Positions 46,597 to 55,083 of a stretch of DNA of 64,000 bases are shown piece after piece. The notes under the pieces were generated by a model. It was not told the DNA's origin. It saw only the letters and a program-made list of their open reading frames with translations, and made no database searches. Source of the stretch: Modestobacter muralis (GTDB taxonomy: Bacteria; Actinomycetota; Actinomycetes; Mycobacteriales; Geodermatophilaceae). Position 1 is the stretch's first letter; every line of letters starts with the position of its first letter. Location of the stretch: the NCBI RefSeq assembly GCF_010682105.1, contig NZ_JAAGWH010000049.1, forward strand, positions 124,001 through 188,000, read 5' to 3'. The position numbers and the translations under genes are program-made.

Positions 46597-47679
46597 TCAG
46601 CGCCCGTCGGGCACCAGCGTGCCGGCGATCCGCTGCAGGACACCGCGGACGGGAGCTCCGTCGTGCGGGACGCCGATCTCCGGCAGGTCGGTGAGCACGT
46701 CGGTGGCCGCGCTCGCCGCCCGGGCCGGGCTGGGGCCGGCGGCGCTCACGGTGGCCAGCAGGGCGTCGTACCAGCCGTCGAGCCGGTCACCGGGCTCGTA
46801 GCCGCTGTCGGCGACGACCTCGGGGCCGAGCAGCGGACGGCGGCCGGCGCGGGCCCGGATGTCGGGCAGCCGCCCCGTCACCCGGCCGGCGGTGCCGGGC
46901 GGGAGGGTGGACCGCAGCTGCACGGCGACGGCGGCCCGCGGGGTGCCCGGCAGGACCGTCGGCTCACCGGGCCGGCCGGACGCGCTGCGCAGCGCCAGCT
47001 CCACCGCGTCGACGCCGTGGGCGCGCTCCAGCACCGCCATGTCCAGGGAGAAGCCGGCCGCGACCTCGGCCAGCTCGCCGTCGGGGTCGATGCCCACGGT
47101 GACCAGCCCGCGCCAGCCGATCTCCGGCAGCCGCCGGGCGGCCGCCGGGAGCGGCCCGACCCCGTCGACCGGGGTCCAGGAGACCCGCGGGGTGCCACCG
47201 GCGCGGTCGCGCAGCACCGGGGTGACGTGGTGCAGCCCGGCGGCGGTCACCCAGGCGAGGAAGCCGCGCTCGCTGGCCGGCTCCACGCCGTCGCCACCGA
47301 GCCGCTCCAGGACGTCGGCGGGCGGGCCGACCCAGGTGAGCCCGGCGTCGGCCACCGCGGCCGCCAGGCGGGCGCTGCCGGCCAGCGCGGGCGGCACCGG
47401 CAGGACGGCGTCCACGCGGGTGCGCCGGGCGGCCTCGACCAGCCGGCGGACGTCGAGGTAGGACTCCGTGGCCGGCGCCGGCCCCAGCAGGACCGACTCG
47501 TCGGCCAGCCGCACGTGCCGGGCGTCCCGCTCGGGCTCGGAGTAGACGGCCACGGCCTTCACACCCAGCCGCCCGCAGGCCCGGATCACCGCACAGGCCA
47601 TCGGCCCCCGGCCAGCCACCAGCACGCTCTCGACTGCCTGGACCACGTCGTCCCCCTGTTCCCCTCCGACCCCGGTCAT
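46597..47679 (-). CDS. degenerate biotin-carboxylase-like protein
   Basis: 360 residues. The N-terminus is clearly the biotin carboxylase Rossmann-like domain (VLVAGRGPMACAVIRACGRL, AVYSEPERDARHVRLADESV, GPAPATESYLDVRRLV, GLTWVGPPADVLERLGG). The ATP-grasp part is shortened and eroded: the Gly-rich loop is missing and the position of the catalytic EMNTRLQVEH motif reads EVAAGFSLDMAVLERA. It keeps GVDAVELALRSASGRP. It therefore looks like a pseudoenzyme or a protein with a changed role, beside a biotinyl protein. Start ATG 47677-47679; GTG downstream is possible. Confidence 0.72.
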   Translation of the reverse strand: MTGVGGEQGDDVVQAVESVLVAGRGPMACAVIRACGRLGVKAVAVYSEPERDARHVRLADESVLLGPAPATESYLDVRRLVEAARRTRVDAVLPVPPALAGSARLAAAVADAGLTWVGPPADVLERLGGDGVEPASERGFLAWVTAAGLHHVTPVLRDRAGGTPRVSWTPVDGVGPLPAAARRLPEIGWRGLVTVGIDPDGELAEVAAGFSLDMAVLERAHGVDAVELALRSASGRPGEPTVLPGTPRAAVAVQLRSTLPPGTAGRVTGRLPDIRARAGRRPLLGPEVVADSGYEPGDRLDGWYDALLATVSAAGPSPARAASAATDVLTDLPEIGVPHDGAPVRGVLQRIAGTLVPDGR

Positions 47680-47888
47680 CCTCCCCCAGGCACCCGGGCG
47701 GGGGCGCGGCGGCCACGGACAGCGGGGGCGTCGGCCCCGGCGCACCACCGCCGGGCAACGGACCCACCCGTGAGACCCTTGGCAGGTCAACCGGGCCGTT
47801 GCCGGGGCGCGCGAGCGCCTCCGACGACGGCCGTCGATCCGCTCCCGGGCCGGAGGGTCCGCGGGCCACTGAGGAGAGGAGGGCAGCG

Positions 47889-47963
47889 ATGTCCAAGCGT
47901 GGACGCAAGCGGCGCGCCCGCAAGAAGAGCGGCGCCAACCACGGCAAGCGCCCCAACGCCTGA
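47889..47963 (+). CDS. 50S ribosomal protein bL37
   Basis: A 24-residue, very basic protein starting MSKRGRKRRARKK and ending ANHGKRPNA. It matches the tiny actinobacterial ribosomal protein bL37 known from mycobacterial ribosome structures. RBS GGAGAGGAGGG lies six bases before the ATG. It is between the biotin-carboxylase-like gene and rsrA on the other strand. It is too short for standard gene calling and easily missed. Confidence 0.9.
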   Translation: MSKRGRKRRARKKSGANHGKRPNA

Positions 47964-47968
47964 AGCAC

Positions 47969-48015
47969 GAGGCCCCCTTGCTCCGCCGCTCACGCGGACG
48001 GTGCAGGGGGGCCTC
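47969..48015. terminator. bidirectional hairpin after bL37 and rsrA
   Basis: 13-bp stem GAGGCCCCCTTGC with GCAGGGGGGCCTC (one G-T pair) enclosing a second hairpin TCCGC/GCGGA. The nested layout resembles the dispersed palindromic family but lacks the AGGACC end. Confidence 0.8.
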
Positions 48016-48027
48016 AGGCGTGCGTGT

Positions 48028-48378
48028 TCAGGCGGTCGGGTGCTCCGCCGGGACGGTGAAGGTCTCGACGCTGGTCTGCTCGACCCGCACCTGGGTGCCG
48101 TCCTCGTCGATGGAGACGGTGGTCAGCTGGACCTTGATCCGGTCCCGCAGGCCCACCGGCGTCGGGTCGCCGCCGCAGCGCCGCCGCACCAGGGCCTTGA
48201 ACTCCTGCTCGATCCCGAACTGCCGCAGGCACGGCGAGCAGTCCTCGAGGTGCTCGGCGATGACCGCGCGGCGCTCGGGCTGTGTCTCGTTGTCCAGGAA
48301 CTCGAAGACGTGGGACAGGACGTCGTCACACGAGGTGATCTCGCTGTCCGCGTGCAGGTCGTGAGCGTCGTTGCTCAT
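48028..48378 (-). CDS. rsrA: zinc-binding redox-sensing anti-sigma factor (RsrA/RshA)
   Basis: 116 residues. The ZAS motif is H43-x3-C47-x2-C50 (AEHLEDCSPC) with an additional Cys near 17 (ITSCDDVL). Oxidation releases zinc and the bound sigma factor. The extension after residue 75 is acidic. Its ATG overlaps the sigH stop (TGATG), so sigma and anti-sigma are made in step. Confidence 0.94.
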   Translation of the reverse strand: MSNDAHDLHADSEITSCDDVLSHVFEFLDNETQPERRAVIAEHLEDCSPCLRQFGIEQEFKALVRRRCGGDPTPVGLRDRIKVQLTTVSIDEDGTQVRVEQTSVETFTVPAEHPTA

Positions 48379-49079
48379 CAGTGCGTCGCCTCTTCCGCGG
48401 CCCCGGCACGGACGAAGCCGCGCTCCCGGGCGTAGTCGGCCAACAGCTTCTGCAGACCGCGACGGCCGCGGTGCAGGCGGGACATCACCGTGCCGATGGG
48501 CGTGCCCATGATCTCGGCGATCTCCTTGTAGGCGAACCCCTCGACGTCAGCGAGGTAGACCGCCAGACGGAAGTCCTCCGGGAGCTGCTGGAGTGCTTCC
48601 TTGATGTCGGAGTCGGGCAGGTGGTCCAGCGCCTCGATCTCCGCCGACCGCAGCCCGCTGGAGGTGTGCTCCTCCGCGGCGTACAGCTGCCAGTCCTGCA
48701 CCTGCTCGGTGGGGTACTGCTGCGGCTGACGCTGCTTCTTGCGGTAGCTGTTGATGTAGGTGTTCGTCAGGATCCGGTACAGCCAGGCCTTGAGGTTCGT
48801 GCCCTCGGCGAACTGGTGGAACGCGGAGTAGGCCTTGACGAACGTCTCCTGCACCAGGTCCTCGGCGTCGGAGGGGTTGCGGGTCATCCGCAGTGCCGCC
48901 GGGTAGAGCTGATCCAGGAAGGGCAGCGCATCGCGCTCGAACCGGGCGTCCCGCTGGGCACGGGTCTCGGCGAGCTCGCTGCGGCTGCCGTCCGCGCGCG
49001 CCTCGGGCGTCGGTTCGGGGGTCTGCTCGGTCAGCGCCGCCGTGGTGGCGGGGCTGTCGACTGCGCGCTCGTCAGGCAC
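48378..49079 (-). CDS. sigH: ECF sigma factor SigR/SigH (disulfide stress)
   Basis: 233 residues. Region 2 ([51 protein letters not shown]) and region 4 ([35 protein letters not shown]) are complete. A 50-residue acidic N-terminal extension resembles the longer forms of S. coelicolor SigR. The GTG start at 49077-49079 has GAGAGGA about eight bases upstream. A SigR-type promoter at 49233-49258 indicates autoregulation. Confidence 0.94.
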   Translation of the reverse strand: MPDERAVDSPATTAALTEQTPEPTPEARADGSRSELAETRAQRDARFERDALPFLDQLYPAALRMTRNPSDAEDLVQETFVKAYSAFHQFAEGTNLKAWLYRILTNTYINSYRKKQRQPQQYPTEQVQDWQLYAAEEHTSSGLRSAEIEALDHLPDSDIKEALQQLPEDFRLAVYLADVEGFAYKEIAEIMGTPIGTVMSRLHRGRRGLQKLLADYARERGFVRAGAAEEATH

Positions 49080-49232
49080 CGACCGTCCTCTCTGCGGCGC
49101 CCGGGAACGGACGACCACGTCGGTCGATCCTAGCCGGGTGCGGCCGGGACGGCCGGGGGGACGGCGGGCGGGTGCCGACCCGCGCGCTGTGCGCGCCGGT
49201 GCTCCCGGGACTGTGCTGCTCACGGTCGGTGC

Positions 49233-49258
49233 AACGGCACCCGGCCGGAGTCGATTCC
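49233..49258 (-). promoter_or_regulatory. SigR/SigH-dependent autoregulatory promoter
   Basis: Minus strand GGAAT (49254-49258), 18 bp, GTT (49233-49235): exactly the GGAAT-N18-GTT consensus of SigR. It lies about 150 bp upstream of sigH and reads toward it. Confidence 0.85.
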
Positions 49259-49315
49259 CCGATCCGGCCGGTCGGTGTCCCGCCCGGTCCGCCGGGGGTC
49301 CTAGGCTGCGGCGCC

Positions 49316-49795
49316 GTGGCGGCGACACCTGCGATACGTGCACTGGAGAGGGCCGGGGTGGCCTGCTCCGTGCACGAGTACGACCCGGCCGACGGCGCGG
49401 ACGGGCACGGGTACGGGGAGGTGGCTGCCGCAGCACTGGGCGTCGACCCGGCGCGGGTGTTCAAGACCCTGGTCACCCGGGTCGACGGCGCGCTCACGGT
49501 GGCCGTCGTGCCGGTCAGCGGGTCCCTGGACCTCAAGGCGCTGGCCGCGGCGGCCGGCGGTCGGAAGGCGGCGATGGCCGACCCTCCCGACGCCGAGCGG
49601 GCCACCGGCTACGTGCTCGGCGGGATCAGCCCGCTCGGCCAGCGCAAGGCCCTGCCCACCGTGGTCGACGACAGCGCGCTGACGCTGGACACCGTGCTGG
49701 TCAGCGCCGGCCGCCGCGGTCTACAGGTCGAGCTCTCCCCCACCGACCTGGTGCGGCTGACCCGCGCCCGCACCGCCCCGATCGCCCGCTGTTGA
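49316..49795 (+). CDS. ybaK: YbaK/EbsC family aminoacyl-tRNA deacylase
   Basis: 159 residues. Probably hydrolyses Cys-tRNA(Pro). The motifs [35 protein letters not shown] and the C-terminal [20 protein letters not shown] match YbaK closely. GTG 49316 follows TAGGCT (49302-49307) by 8 nt, consistent with a leaderless message. Divergent from sigH with a shared 236-bp intergenic region. Confidence 0.93.
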   Translation: MAATPAIRALERAGVACSVHEYDPADGADGHGYGEVAAAALGVDPARVFKTLVTRVDGALTVAVVPVSGSLDLKALAAAAGGRKAAMADPPDAERATGYVLGGISPLGQRKALPTVVDDSALTLDTVLVSAGRRGLQVELSPTDLVRLTRARTAPIARC

Positions 49796-49853
49796 AGGAC
49801 CCCCGTGCCCCCCACGACTCGCGAGCTCGCCGCGGGGCCCTGCACGGGGGCCG
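49794..49853 (+). repeat. dispersed palindromic element after ybaK
   Basis: Starts on the ybaK stop (TGAAGGACC). Outer stem GGACCCCCGTGC with GCACGGGGGCC, identical in sequence to the copy at 36809; centre CGACTCGCGAGCTCG. Ends at the stop of the convergent speE-like gene. Confidence 0.9.
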
Positions 49854-51383
49854 TCACCCGTAGGGGGTGAGCAGCTGGTCGACCGGGGCGAAGTCGTCGG
49901 TGAGGACGCCGGCGTCGCCGATGAAGCCGGTGAGCTCGTCCCCGGCGGCGACCTGCCAGGCGAGCCCGCGCCCGGCCATCGTCGCGGCGATCGCGTCGGC
50001 CGGCAGCGGACGCCGGGACGCCACGGCGACGACGTTGCCGCCGTCCTCACCGGCCAGCACCGGCGCCCGGGCCAGCAGCAGCACCTCGGGGAACACCGAC
50101 CGCAGGGTGGCGAGCTCCGCGCGCACGAAGTCCAGCGGCGGGTGGTCGATGAGGTTGACCGCGTAGACGCCGTCGTCGGCGAGGGCCCCGTCGACCAGCT
50201 CCAGCGCCTCGGTGGTGGTCAGCTGCCAGGGCACCGAGAGGCCTCCGAAGGCGTCACCCACCACCAGGTCGCGCGCTCCGGCCGGCTCGGAGTCCAGCGC
50301 CACCCGCGCGTCACCGACCCGCACCTCGAGCTCGGGTGAGGTGCGCAGCCCCAGCTCCTGCTCGTCGACGTCGACGACCCCGGGGTCGACCTCCAGCACC
50401 CGGCTCACCGTGCCCGGGCGCACCTCCGCCAGGTACCGCGGCAGCGTCGCGCCACCGCCCCCGACGTGCAGCGCCGACAGCGGGGCGCCCGCTGGGGCCA
50501 TCGCGTCGGTGACCGAGGCGATGGCCTGCACGTACTCGAACTCCAGGTACGTCGGGTCGGCCAGGTCGACGTAGGAGTGGCGGAGCGTGTCGAGCACCAG
50601 CACCCGGCCGCTGTCGCGTTCGGGGTCGGCCTCGACCCGCGCGCAGTGGTACGCGGTCTCCTGCTCGCACGGGGTGGGCGCGACCGCGGCGAGCAGCGGC
50701 GTCGCCATGGCCAGCACCAGCAGACCGACCGGCAGTCGCGCGGTGACGCCGGGCGCGCTGCGGCGCAGCAGCAGCGCCAGGGCCAGCCCGACCAGCACCA
50801 CCAGGACCCCGGTGCCGACGAGGATCACGCTGCTGGGCAGCACCGCGACCAGCAGGAAGCCGGTCGCGAAGGTGGCCACGATGCCGCCGAGGGTGCCGAT
50901 GCCGGACAGTCGGCCGACCACCGACCCGGTCTCGGCGAGGCTGCCCAGCTGCATGGCCACCACCATGGGCGGCACGGCGGACAGCAGCGCGGCCGGCACG
51001 ACGACCGCGACCGCGGCCAGCAGCAGGACGTTGCCCGCCGCGGCTCCGGTGAGCAGCTCACCGGCGAACCGCACCAGCGGCAGGACGGCGACCACGAGCG
51101 CCCCGCCGGCGACCAGCAGCGGGGCGATCAGCCGGCGCGGGTCGGTACGGTCCGCGGCCGCCCCGCCGGCCCAGGCGCCGATCGCGATGGCGGCCAGCGC
51201 GAAGCCGATGATCGCGGTGTTGGTCTGCAGCGTGATGCCGACGTAGGGGGCGATCAGCCGCAGGCCCACCACCTCGAGCACCAGCACCGAGCCCGAGGCC
51301 AGGAAGGTGACCCCGGCGGCGATCCAGTCCGGCAGCGCGCGGGACCCGGGCAGCGGCGCCCCGGGGGCATGCGTGCCCCCCAC
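49854..51383 (-). CDS. membrane-fused spermidine-synthase-like protein
   Basis: 509 residues. About seven membrane helices fill residues 20-230 (begins DWIAAGVTFLASGSVLVLEVVG), followed by a soluble methyltransferase-fold aminopropyltransferase domain (LHVGGGGATLPRYLAEVRPG, LEVDPGVVDVDEQELG, DAFGGLSVPWQLTT). The polyamine-binding Asp/Gln set is not fully recognisable, so its substrate is uncertain. GTG 51381-51383 is 2 bp after the SRAP stop. Confidence 0.85.
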   Translation of the reverse strand: MGGTHAPGAPLPGSRALPDWIAAGVTFLASGSVLVLEVVGLRLIAPYVGITLQTNTAIIGFALAAIAIGAWAGGAAADRTDPRRLIAPLLVAGGALVVAVLPLVRFAGELLTGAAAGNVLLLAAVAVVVPAALLSAVPPMVVAMQLGSLAETGSVVGRLSGIGTLGGIVATFATGFLLVAVLPSSVILVGTGVLVVLVGLALALLLRRSAPGVTARLPVGLLVLAMATPLLAAVAPTPCEQETAYHCARVEADPERDSGRVLVLDTLRHSYVDLADPTYLEFEYVQAIASVTDAMAPAGAPLSALHVGGGGATLPRYLAEVRPGTVSRVLEVDPGVVDVDEQELGLRTSPELEVRVGDARVALDSEPAGARDLVVGDAFGGLSVPWQLTTTEALELVDGALADDGVYAVNLIDHPPLDFVRAELATLRSVFPEVLLLARAPVLAGEDGGNVVAVASRRPLPADAIAATMAGRGLAWQVAAGDELTGFIGDAGVLTDDFAPVDQLLTPYG

Positions 51384-51385
51384 GG

Positions 51386-52132
51386 TCAGAAGAGAGCCGG
51401 CTGGTCGGCCGGCTCGCTGATCTGCTCCTGGCGGGCGGTGAGCTGCGGCCCGTTGTTCGCCACGTTGCCCACGGCCACACCCACCGGCCGGATCTCCAGC
51501 CGCTCGACGTACTCCGGCGGGGTCGGTGCCGCCACCTGCGTGACGTCCTCCTGCGCCGGGTCCAGCCACTGCGCCCAGCGGTCCGGCGGCAGGACCAGCG
51601 GCATGCGCGGGTGCACCTCGGCCAGCGCGCCGACGGCGGGCGCCGTGACCACGGTGCAGGTGTAGAGCCGGTCGTCCCCGCGGCCCCAGACCTCCCAGAG
51701 GCCGGCGAAGGCCAGCCCGCTGCCGTCCTGCGGCGTCACGAAGTACGGCTGCTTGCCCGGGGCGTCGTGCCGGGGCGCCCACTCGTACCAGCCGTCGGCG
51801 GGCACCAGGCAGCGCCGGCTGGCGGCGGCGGTGCGGAAGGCGGGCTTCTCGGTCAGCGACTCGACCCGGGCGTTGAGCATCCGGTTGCCGATCGAGACGT
51901 CCTTGGCCCAGGAGGGCACCAGGCCCCAGCGCACGGCCCGCAGCTCACGGTGCCCGCCGCCGGTCAGCGCACCCTCGGCGTCCCGTTCCTCCTTGTGCCG
52001 CACGACGTACACGCTCTTGGTGGGAGCCACGTTGTGGTCGGCCGGCAGCGGCGTCTGCCCCTCGGCGACGACGGCCTCGAACTCGACCACCAGGTCCTCC
52101 GGACGGCGGCTGGCGGCGTACCGACCACACAT
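51386..52132 (-). CDS. SRAP domain protein (YedK/HMCES, abasic-site protection)
   Basis: 248 residues. The invariant Cys2 follows the initiator Met (MCGRYAASR); it forms the thiazolidine crosslink with abasic sites in ssDNA. The motifs NVAPTKSVYVV, AVRWGLVPSWAKD, NARVESLTEKPAF, CLVPADGWYEW and EVHPRMPLVL are present, including the catalytic Asn, Glu and His. RBS GGGGAGGAG. Lies next to aroA-rsgA as in mycobacteria (Rv3226c). Confidence 0.95.
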   Translation of the reverse strand: MCGRYAASRRPEDLVVEFEAVVAEGQTPLPADHNVAPTKSVYVVRHKEERDAEGALTGGGHRELRAVRWGLVPSWAKDVSIGNRMLNARVESLTEKPAFRTAAASRRCLVPADGWYEWAPRHDAPGKQPYFVTPQDGSGLAFAGLWEVWGRGDDRLYTCTVVTAPAVGALAEVHPRMPLVLPPDRWAQWLDPAQEDVTQVAAPTPPEYVERLEIRPVGVAVGNVANNGPQLTARQEQISEPADQPALF

Positions 52133-52252
52133 GACGGCTCCTCCCCGGGCCTCCCCGGTGCAGGTGGCCCGGCTCCGAGGGTAGGGGCGGGTACCGACAA
52201 CGGGGGTCCGGGCGCTGCCGGGGACGCCGGGGAGCTGCCATCCTGTGCGGCC

Positions 52253-52708
52253 ATGAGGTTCTCCACCACCGTCGAGCTGGGCGGGAAGACCGCCACCGGC
52301 ATGGCCGTCCCCACCGAGGTCGTCGAGGCGCTCGGCGCGGGGAGGAAGCCGCCGGTCACGGTGACCGTGGGCGGGCACACCTACCGGAGCACGATCGCCT
52401 CGATGGGCGGGCGCTTCCTGCTGCCGCTGAGCGCGGAGAACCGGACGGCGGCGGGACTGGCGGCCGGCGACGCCGTGGAGGTGGACGTCGAGCTCGACGA
52501 GGCCCCGCGGGCGGTCGAGGTGCCCACCGACCTCGCCGAAGCCCTGGACGCCGAGCCGACCGCCCGGGCCCGGTTCACCGGGCTCTCCTACAGCGCCCAG
52601 CGCCGACACGTGCTGGCGGTCGAGGGCGCGAAGGCCGAGGCCACCCGGCAGCGGCGGGTGGCCGCCGTGGTCGCCGCGCTCCTCGCCGAGCCCGGCAGGG
52701 CAGGATGA
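52253..52708 (+). CDS. DUF1905 / YdeI-OmpD-associated family protein
   Basis: 151 residues. The N-terminal DUF1905 barrel is seen in RFSTTVELGGKTATGMAVP and GGHTYRSTIASMGGRFLLPL; the C-terminal YdeI helix pair in LAEALDAEPTARARFTGL and YSAQRRHVLAVEGAK. Function unknown, sometimes linked to bacteriocin protection. Its TGA overlaps the aroA ATG. Confidence 0.87.
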   Translation: MRFSTTVELGGKTATGMAVPTEVVEALGAGRKPPVTVTVGGHTYRSTIASMGGRFLLPLSAENRTAAGLAAGDAVEVDVELDEAPRAVEVPTDLAEALDAEPTARARFTGLSYSAQRRHVLAVEGAKAEATRQRRVAAVVAALLAEPGRAG

Positions 52709-53982
52709 CCACCATGGTCGAGGTCTGGGCACCCCCGTCGCGCCGCACCCCGGTGGACGCGGTCGTCGCCCTGCCCGGCTCCAAGTCGATCACCGCCCGT
52801 GCCCTCGTGCTGGCGGCGGTCGCCGCCGGCCCGAGCCGGCTGGTCCGCCCGCTGCGGGCCCGCGACACCGACCTGATGGCCGCCGGCCTCCGCGCGCTCG
52901 GCGTCGGGGTCACCGAGGACGGCGACGACTGGCTGGTCACCCCCGGTGAGCTGCGCGGCCCGGCCGAGGTCGACGCCGGGCTGGCCGGCACCGTGCTGCG
53001 CTTCCTGCCCCCGGTGGCCGCGCTGGCGACCGGTCCGGTCCGGCTCGACGGCGACCCGCGGCTGCGGGACCGGCCGAACTCCGGGCTGATCGCCGGGCTG
53101 CGCGACCTCGGCGTCCGGGTCGACGACGACGGCCGTGGGCGCGCCCCGTTCACCGTGCACGGCACCGGGGCGGTGCGCGGCGGCCCGGTCACCGTCGAAG
53201 CCAGCGAGTCCAGCCAGGTGGTCTCCGGCCTGCTGCTGGCCGCGGCCCGCTACGACGAGGGCATCGAGCTCACCGTGGCCGGCAGCCTCCCCTCGCTCCC
53301 CCACGTGCAGATGACCGTGCGCACGCTGGCCGAGCACGGTGTGCAGGTCACCGTCACCGACGGCGGCTGGCGGGTCGCCCCGGGGTCGGTGACGCCGCTG
53401 GACCGGGTCGTCGAGCCCGACCTGTCCAACGCCGCCCCGTTCCTCGGCGCGGCGCTCGTCACCGGCGGCCGGGTCACCGTCCGCGACTGGCCCACCGACA
53501 CCACCCAGCCCGGCGCCCAACTGGACCGGCTGCTCACCGCGATGGGCGCCGACGTCGTCCGCACCGAGGTGGGCCTGCAGGTCACCGGCGGCGACCGGAT
53601 CGCCCCGCTGGACGCCGACCTCGGCGAGGTCGGCGAGCTGACCCCGGTCCTCGCCGCGCTGTGCGCCCTGGCCGACGGCCCCTCGCGGCTGACCGGCATC
53701 GCCCACCTGCGCGGCCACGAGACCGACCGGCTGCAGGCACTGGAGGAGGTGCTGACCGCCGTCGGCGCCCGGGTCGAGCAGCTGCCCGACGGACTGGTCG
53801 TCACCCCGGGGCCGCGGCGCGCGGCCCGGCTGGACTCCTACGCCGACCACCGGATGGTGCACGCGGCGGCACTGCTCGGGCTGGCGATCGACGGCGTCGA
53901 GGTCAGCGACCCCGGGGCGGTGGCCAAGACGTTGCCCGACTTCACCGAGCGCTGGGCCCGCCTGCTGGGAGCGGCCGCGTGA
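52705..53982 (+). CDS. aroA: 3-phosphoshikimate 1-carboxyvinyltransferase (EPSP synthase)
   Basis: 425 residues; sixth step of the shikimate pathway. LPGSKSITARALVLAA (substrate-binding Lys/Ser), DAGLAGTVLRFLPPVAAL, RPNSGLIAGLRDLG and SYADHRMVHAAALL are the expected motifs. The GNAGTA-type motif reads DAGLAGT, as in actinobacterial enzymes. The ATG at 52705 overlaps the preceding TGA; ATG at 52714 is an alternative. Coupled to rsgA by a GTGA overlap. Confidence 0.96.
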   Translation: MTTMVEVWAPPSRRTPVDAVVALPGSKSITARALVLAAVAAGPSRLVRPLRARDTDLMAAGLRALGVGVTEDGDDWLVTPGELRGPAEVDAGLAGTVLRFLPPVAALATGPVRLDGDPRLRDRPNSGLIAGLRDLGVRVDDDGRGRAPFTVHGTGAVRGGPVTVEASESSQVVSGLLLAAARYDEGIELTVAGSLPSLPHVQMTVRTLAEHGVQVTVTDGGWRVAPGSVTPLDRVVEPDLSNAAPFLGAALVTGGRVTVRDWPTDTTQPGAQLDRLLTAMGADVVRTEVGLQVTGGDRIAPLDADLGEVGELTPVLAALCALADGPSRLTGIAHLRGHETDRLQALEEVLTAVGARVEQLPDGLVVTPGPRRAARLDSYADHRMVHAAALLGLAIDGVEVSDPGAVAKTLPDFTERWARLLGAAA

Positions 53983-54998
53983 GCGGGCGGCGGATGGACA
54001 GCCGGTCCGACGAGGACGACGTCCGCGTCCGGGCGTCCCGGCACGGTTCCCGGCCGCGCACCCGCACCCGGCCGGCGCACGAGGAGGCCGTGCCCGGGCT
54101 GGTGGTCGCCGTCGACCGCGGCCGGATGACCGTGCGCGTGCAGGGCCCCGAGGGCGCACCGGTCGAGGTGACCGCCATGCGCGCCCGGGAGCTGGGCAAG
54201 CACGGCGTGGTGGTCGGCGACCGGGTGCGGGTCGTGGGTGACACCTCCGGGCGCACCGACAGCCTGGCCAGGATCGTCACCATCGCCGACCGGGTCACCT
54301 CGCTGCGCCGCACCGCCGACGACACCGACCCGACCGAGCGGATCGTGGTGGCCAACGCCGACCAGCTCGTGGTGGTCACCTCGATCGCCGACCCGGAGCC
54401 CGCGCTGGGCTTCCTCGACCGGTGCCTGGTCGCCGCGTACGCCGGTGGGCTCACCCCCCTGCTGGTGCTGACCAAGAACGACCTGGCCAGCGCCCAGCCG
54501 CTGCTGGACCGCTACACCGGCCTGGACGTCGACGCGGTCCCGATGTCCCCCGAGGCGCCGCTGGAGGACCTCGTCACCCGCCTCCGCGACCAGATGAGCG
54601 TGCTGGTCGGGCAGTCCGGGGTGGGCAAGTCCACCCTGTTCAACCGGCTGGTGCCCGGCGCCTTCCGGGCCACCGGCGACGTCAGCAAGATCGGCAAGGG
54701 CCGGCACACGTCGTCCTCGGCGGTGCTGCTGGACCTGCCCGGCGGCGGCACGCTCATCGACACCCCGGGGATCCGCTCCTTCGGCCTGGCGCACGTCACC
54801 GCCGGTGACGTCCTCGCCGCCTTCGACGACCTGGCCGAGGCCTCCGCCGACTGCCCGCCCATGTGCGGGCACACAGCCGAGGACCCCGGCTGCGCCCTCG
54901 ACCCGTGGGCCGCCGCCGGCCCGCCGGCCCGCAGCGAGCGCCTGGCCAGCTTCCGCCGCCTGCTCACCGCCGTCGGTCAGCTCACCCCCGGTCACTGA
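53979..54998 (+). CDS. rsgA: ribosome small subunit-dependent GTPase A
   Basis: 339 residues. An OB-fold (VAVDRGRMTVRV) precedes a circularly permuted GTPase: G4 TKND, then G1 GQSGVGKSTLFN, then G3 DTPGIRSFG. The zinc finger CPPMCGHTAEDPGC is C-terminal. Late 30S assembly factor. GTG start overlaps the aroA stop. Confidence 0.95.
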   Translation: MSGRRMDSRSDEDDVRVRASRHGSRPRTRTRPAHEEAVPGLVVAVDRGRMTVRVQGPEGAPVEVTAMRARELGKHGVVVGDRVRVVGDTSGRTDSLARIVTIADRVTSLRRTADDTDPTERIVVANADQLVVVTSIADPEPALGFLDRCLVAAYAGGLTPLLVLTKNDLASAQPLLDRYTGLDVDAVPMSPEAPLEDLVTRLRDQMSVLVGQSGVGKSTLFNRLVPGAFRATGDVSKIGKGRHTSSSAVLLDLPGGGTLIDTPGIRSFGLAHVTAGDVLAAFDDLAEASADCPPMCGHTAEDPGCALDPWAAAGPPARSERLASFRRLLTAVGQLTPGH

Positions 54999-55083
54999 AG
55001 CAGCCGCCGACCCAGGCATAGGTGCCTTTACCTGCGTTCCCGGCGGCAGGACGCACGTATTGGTACCAATGCCCGAGGGGCCG

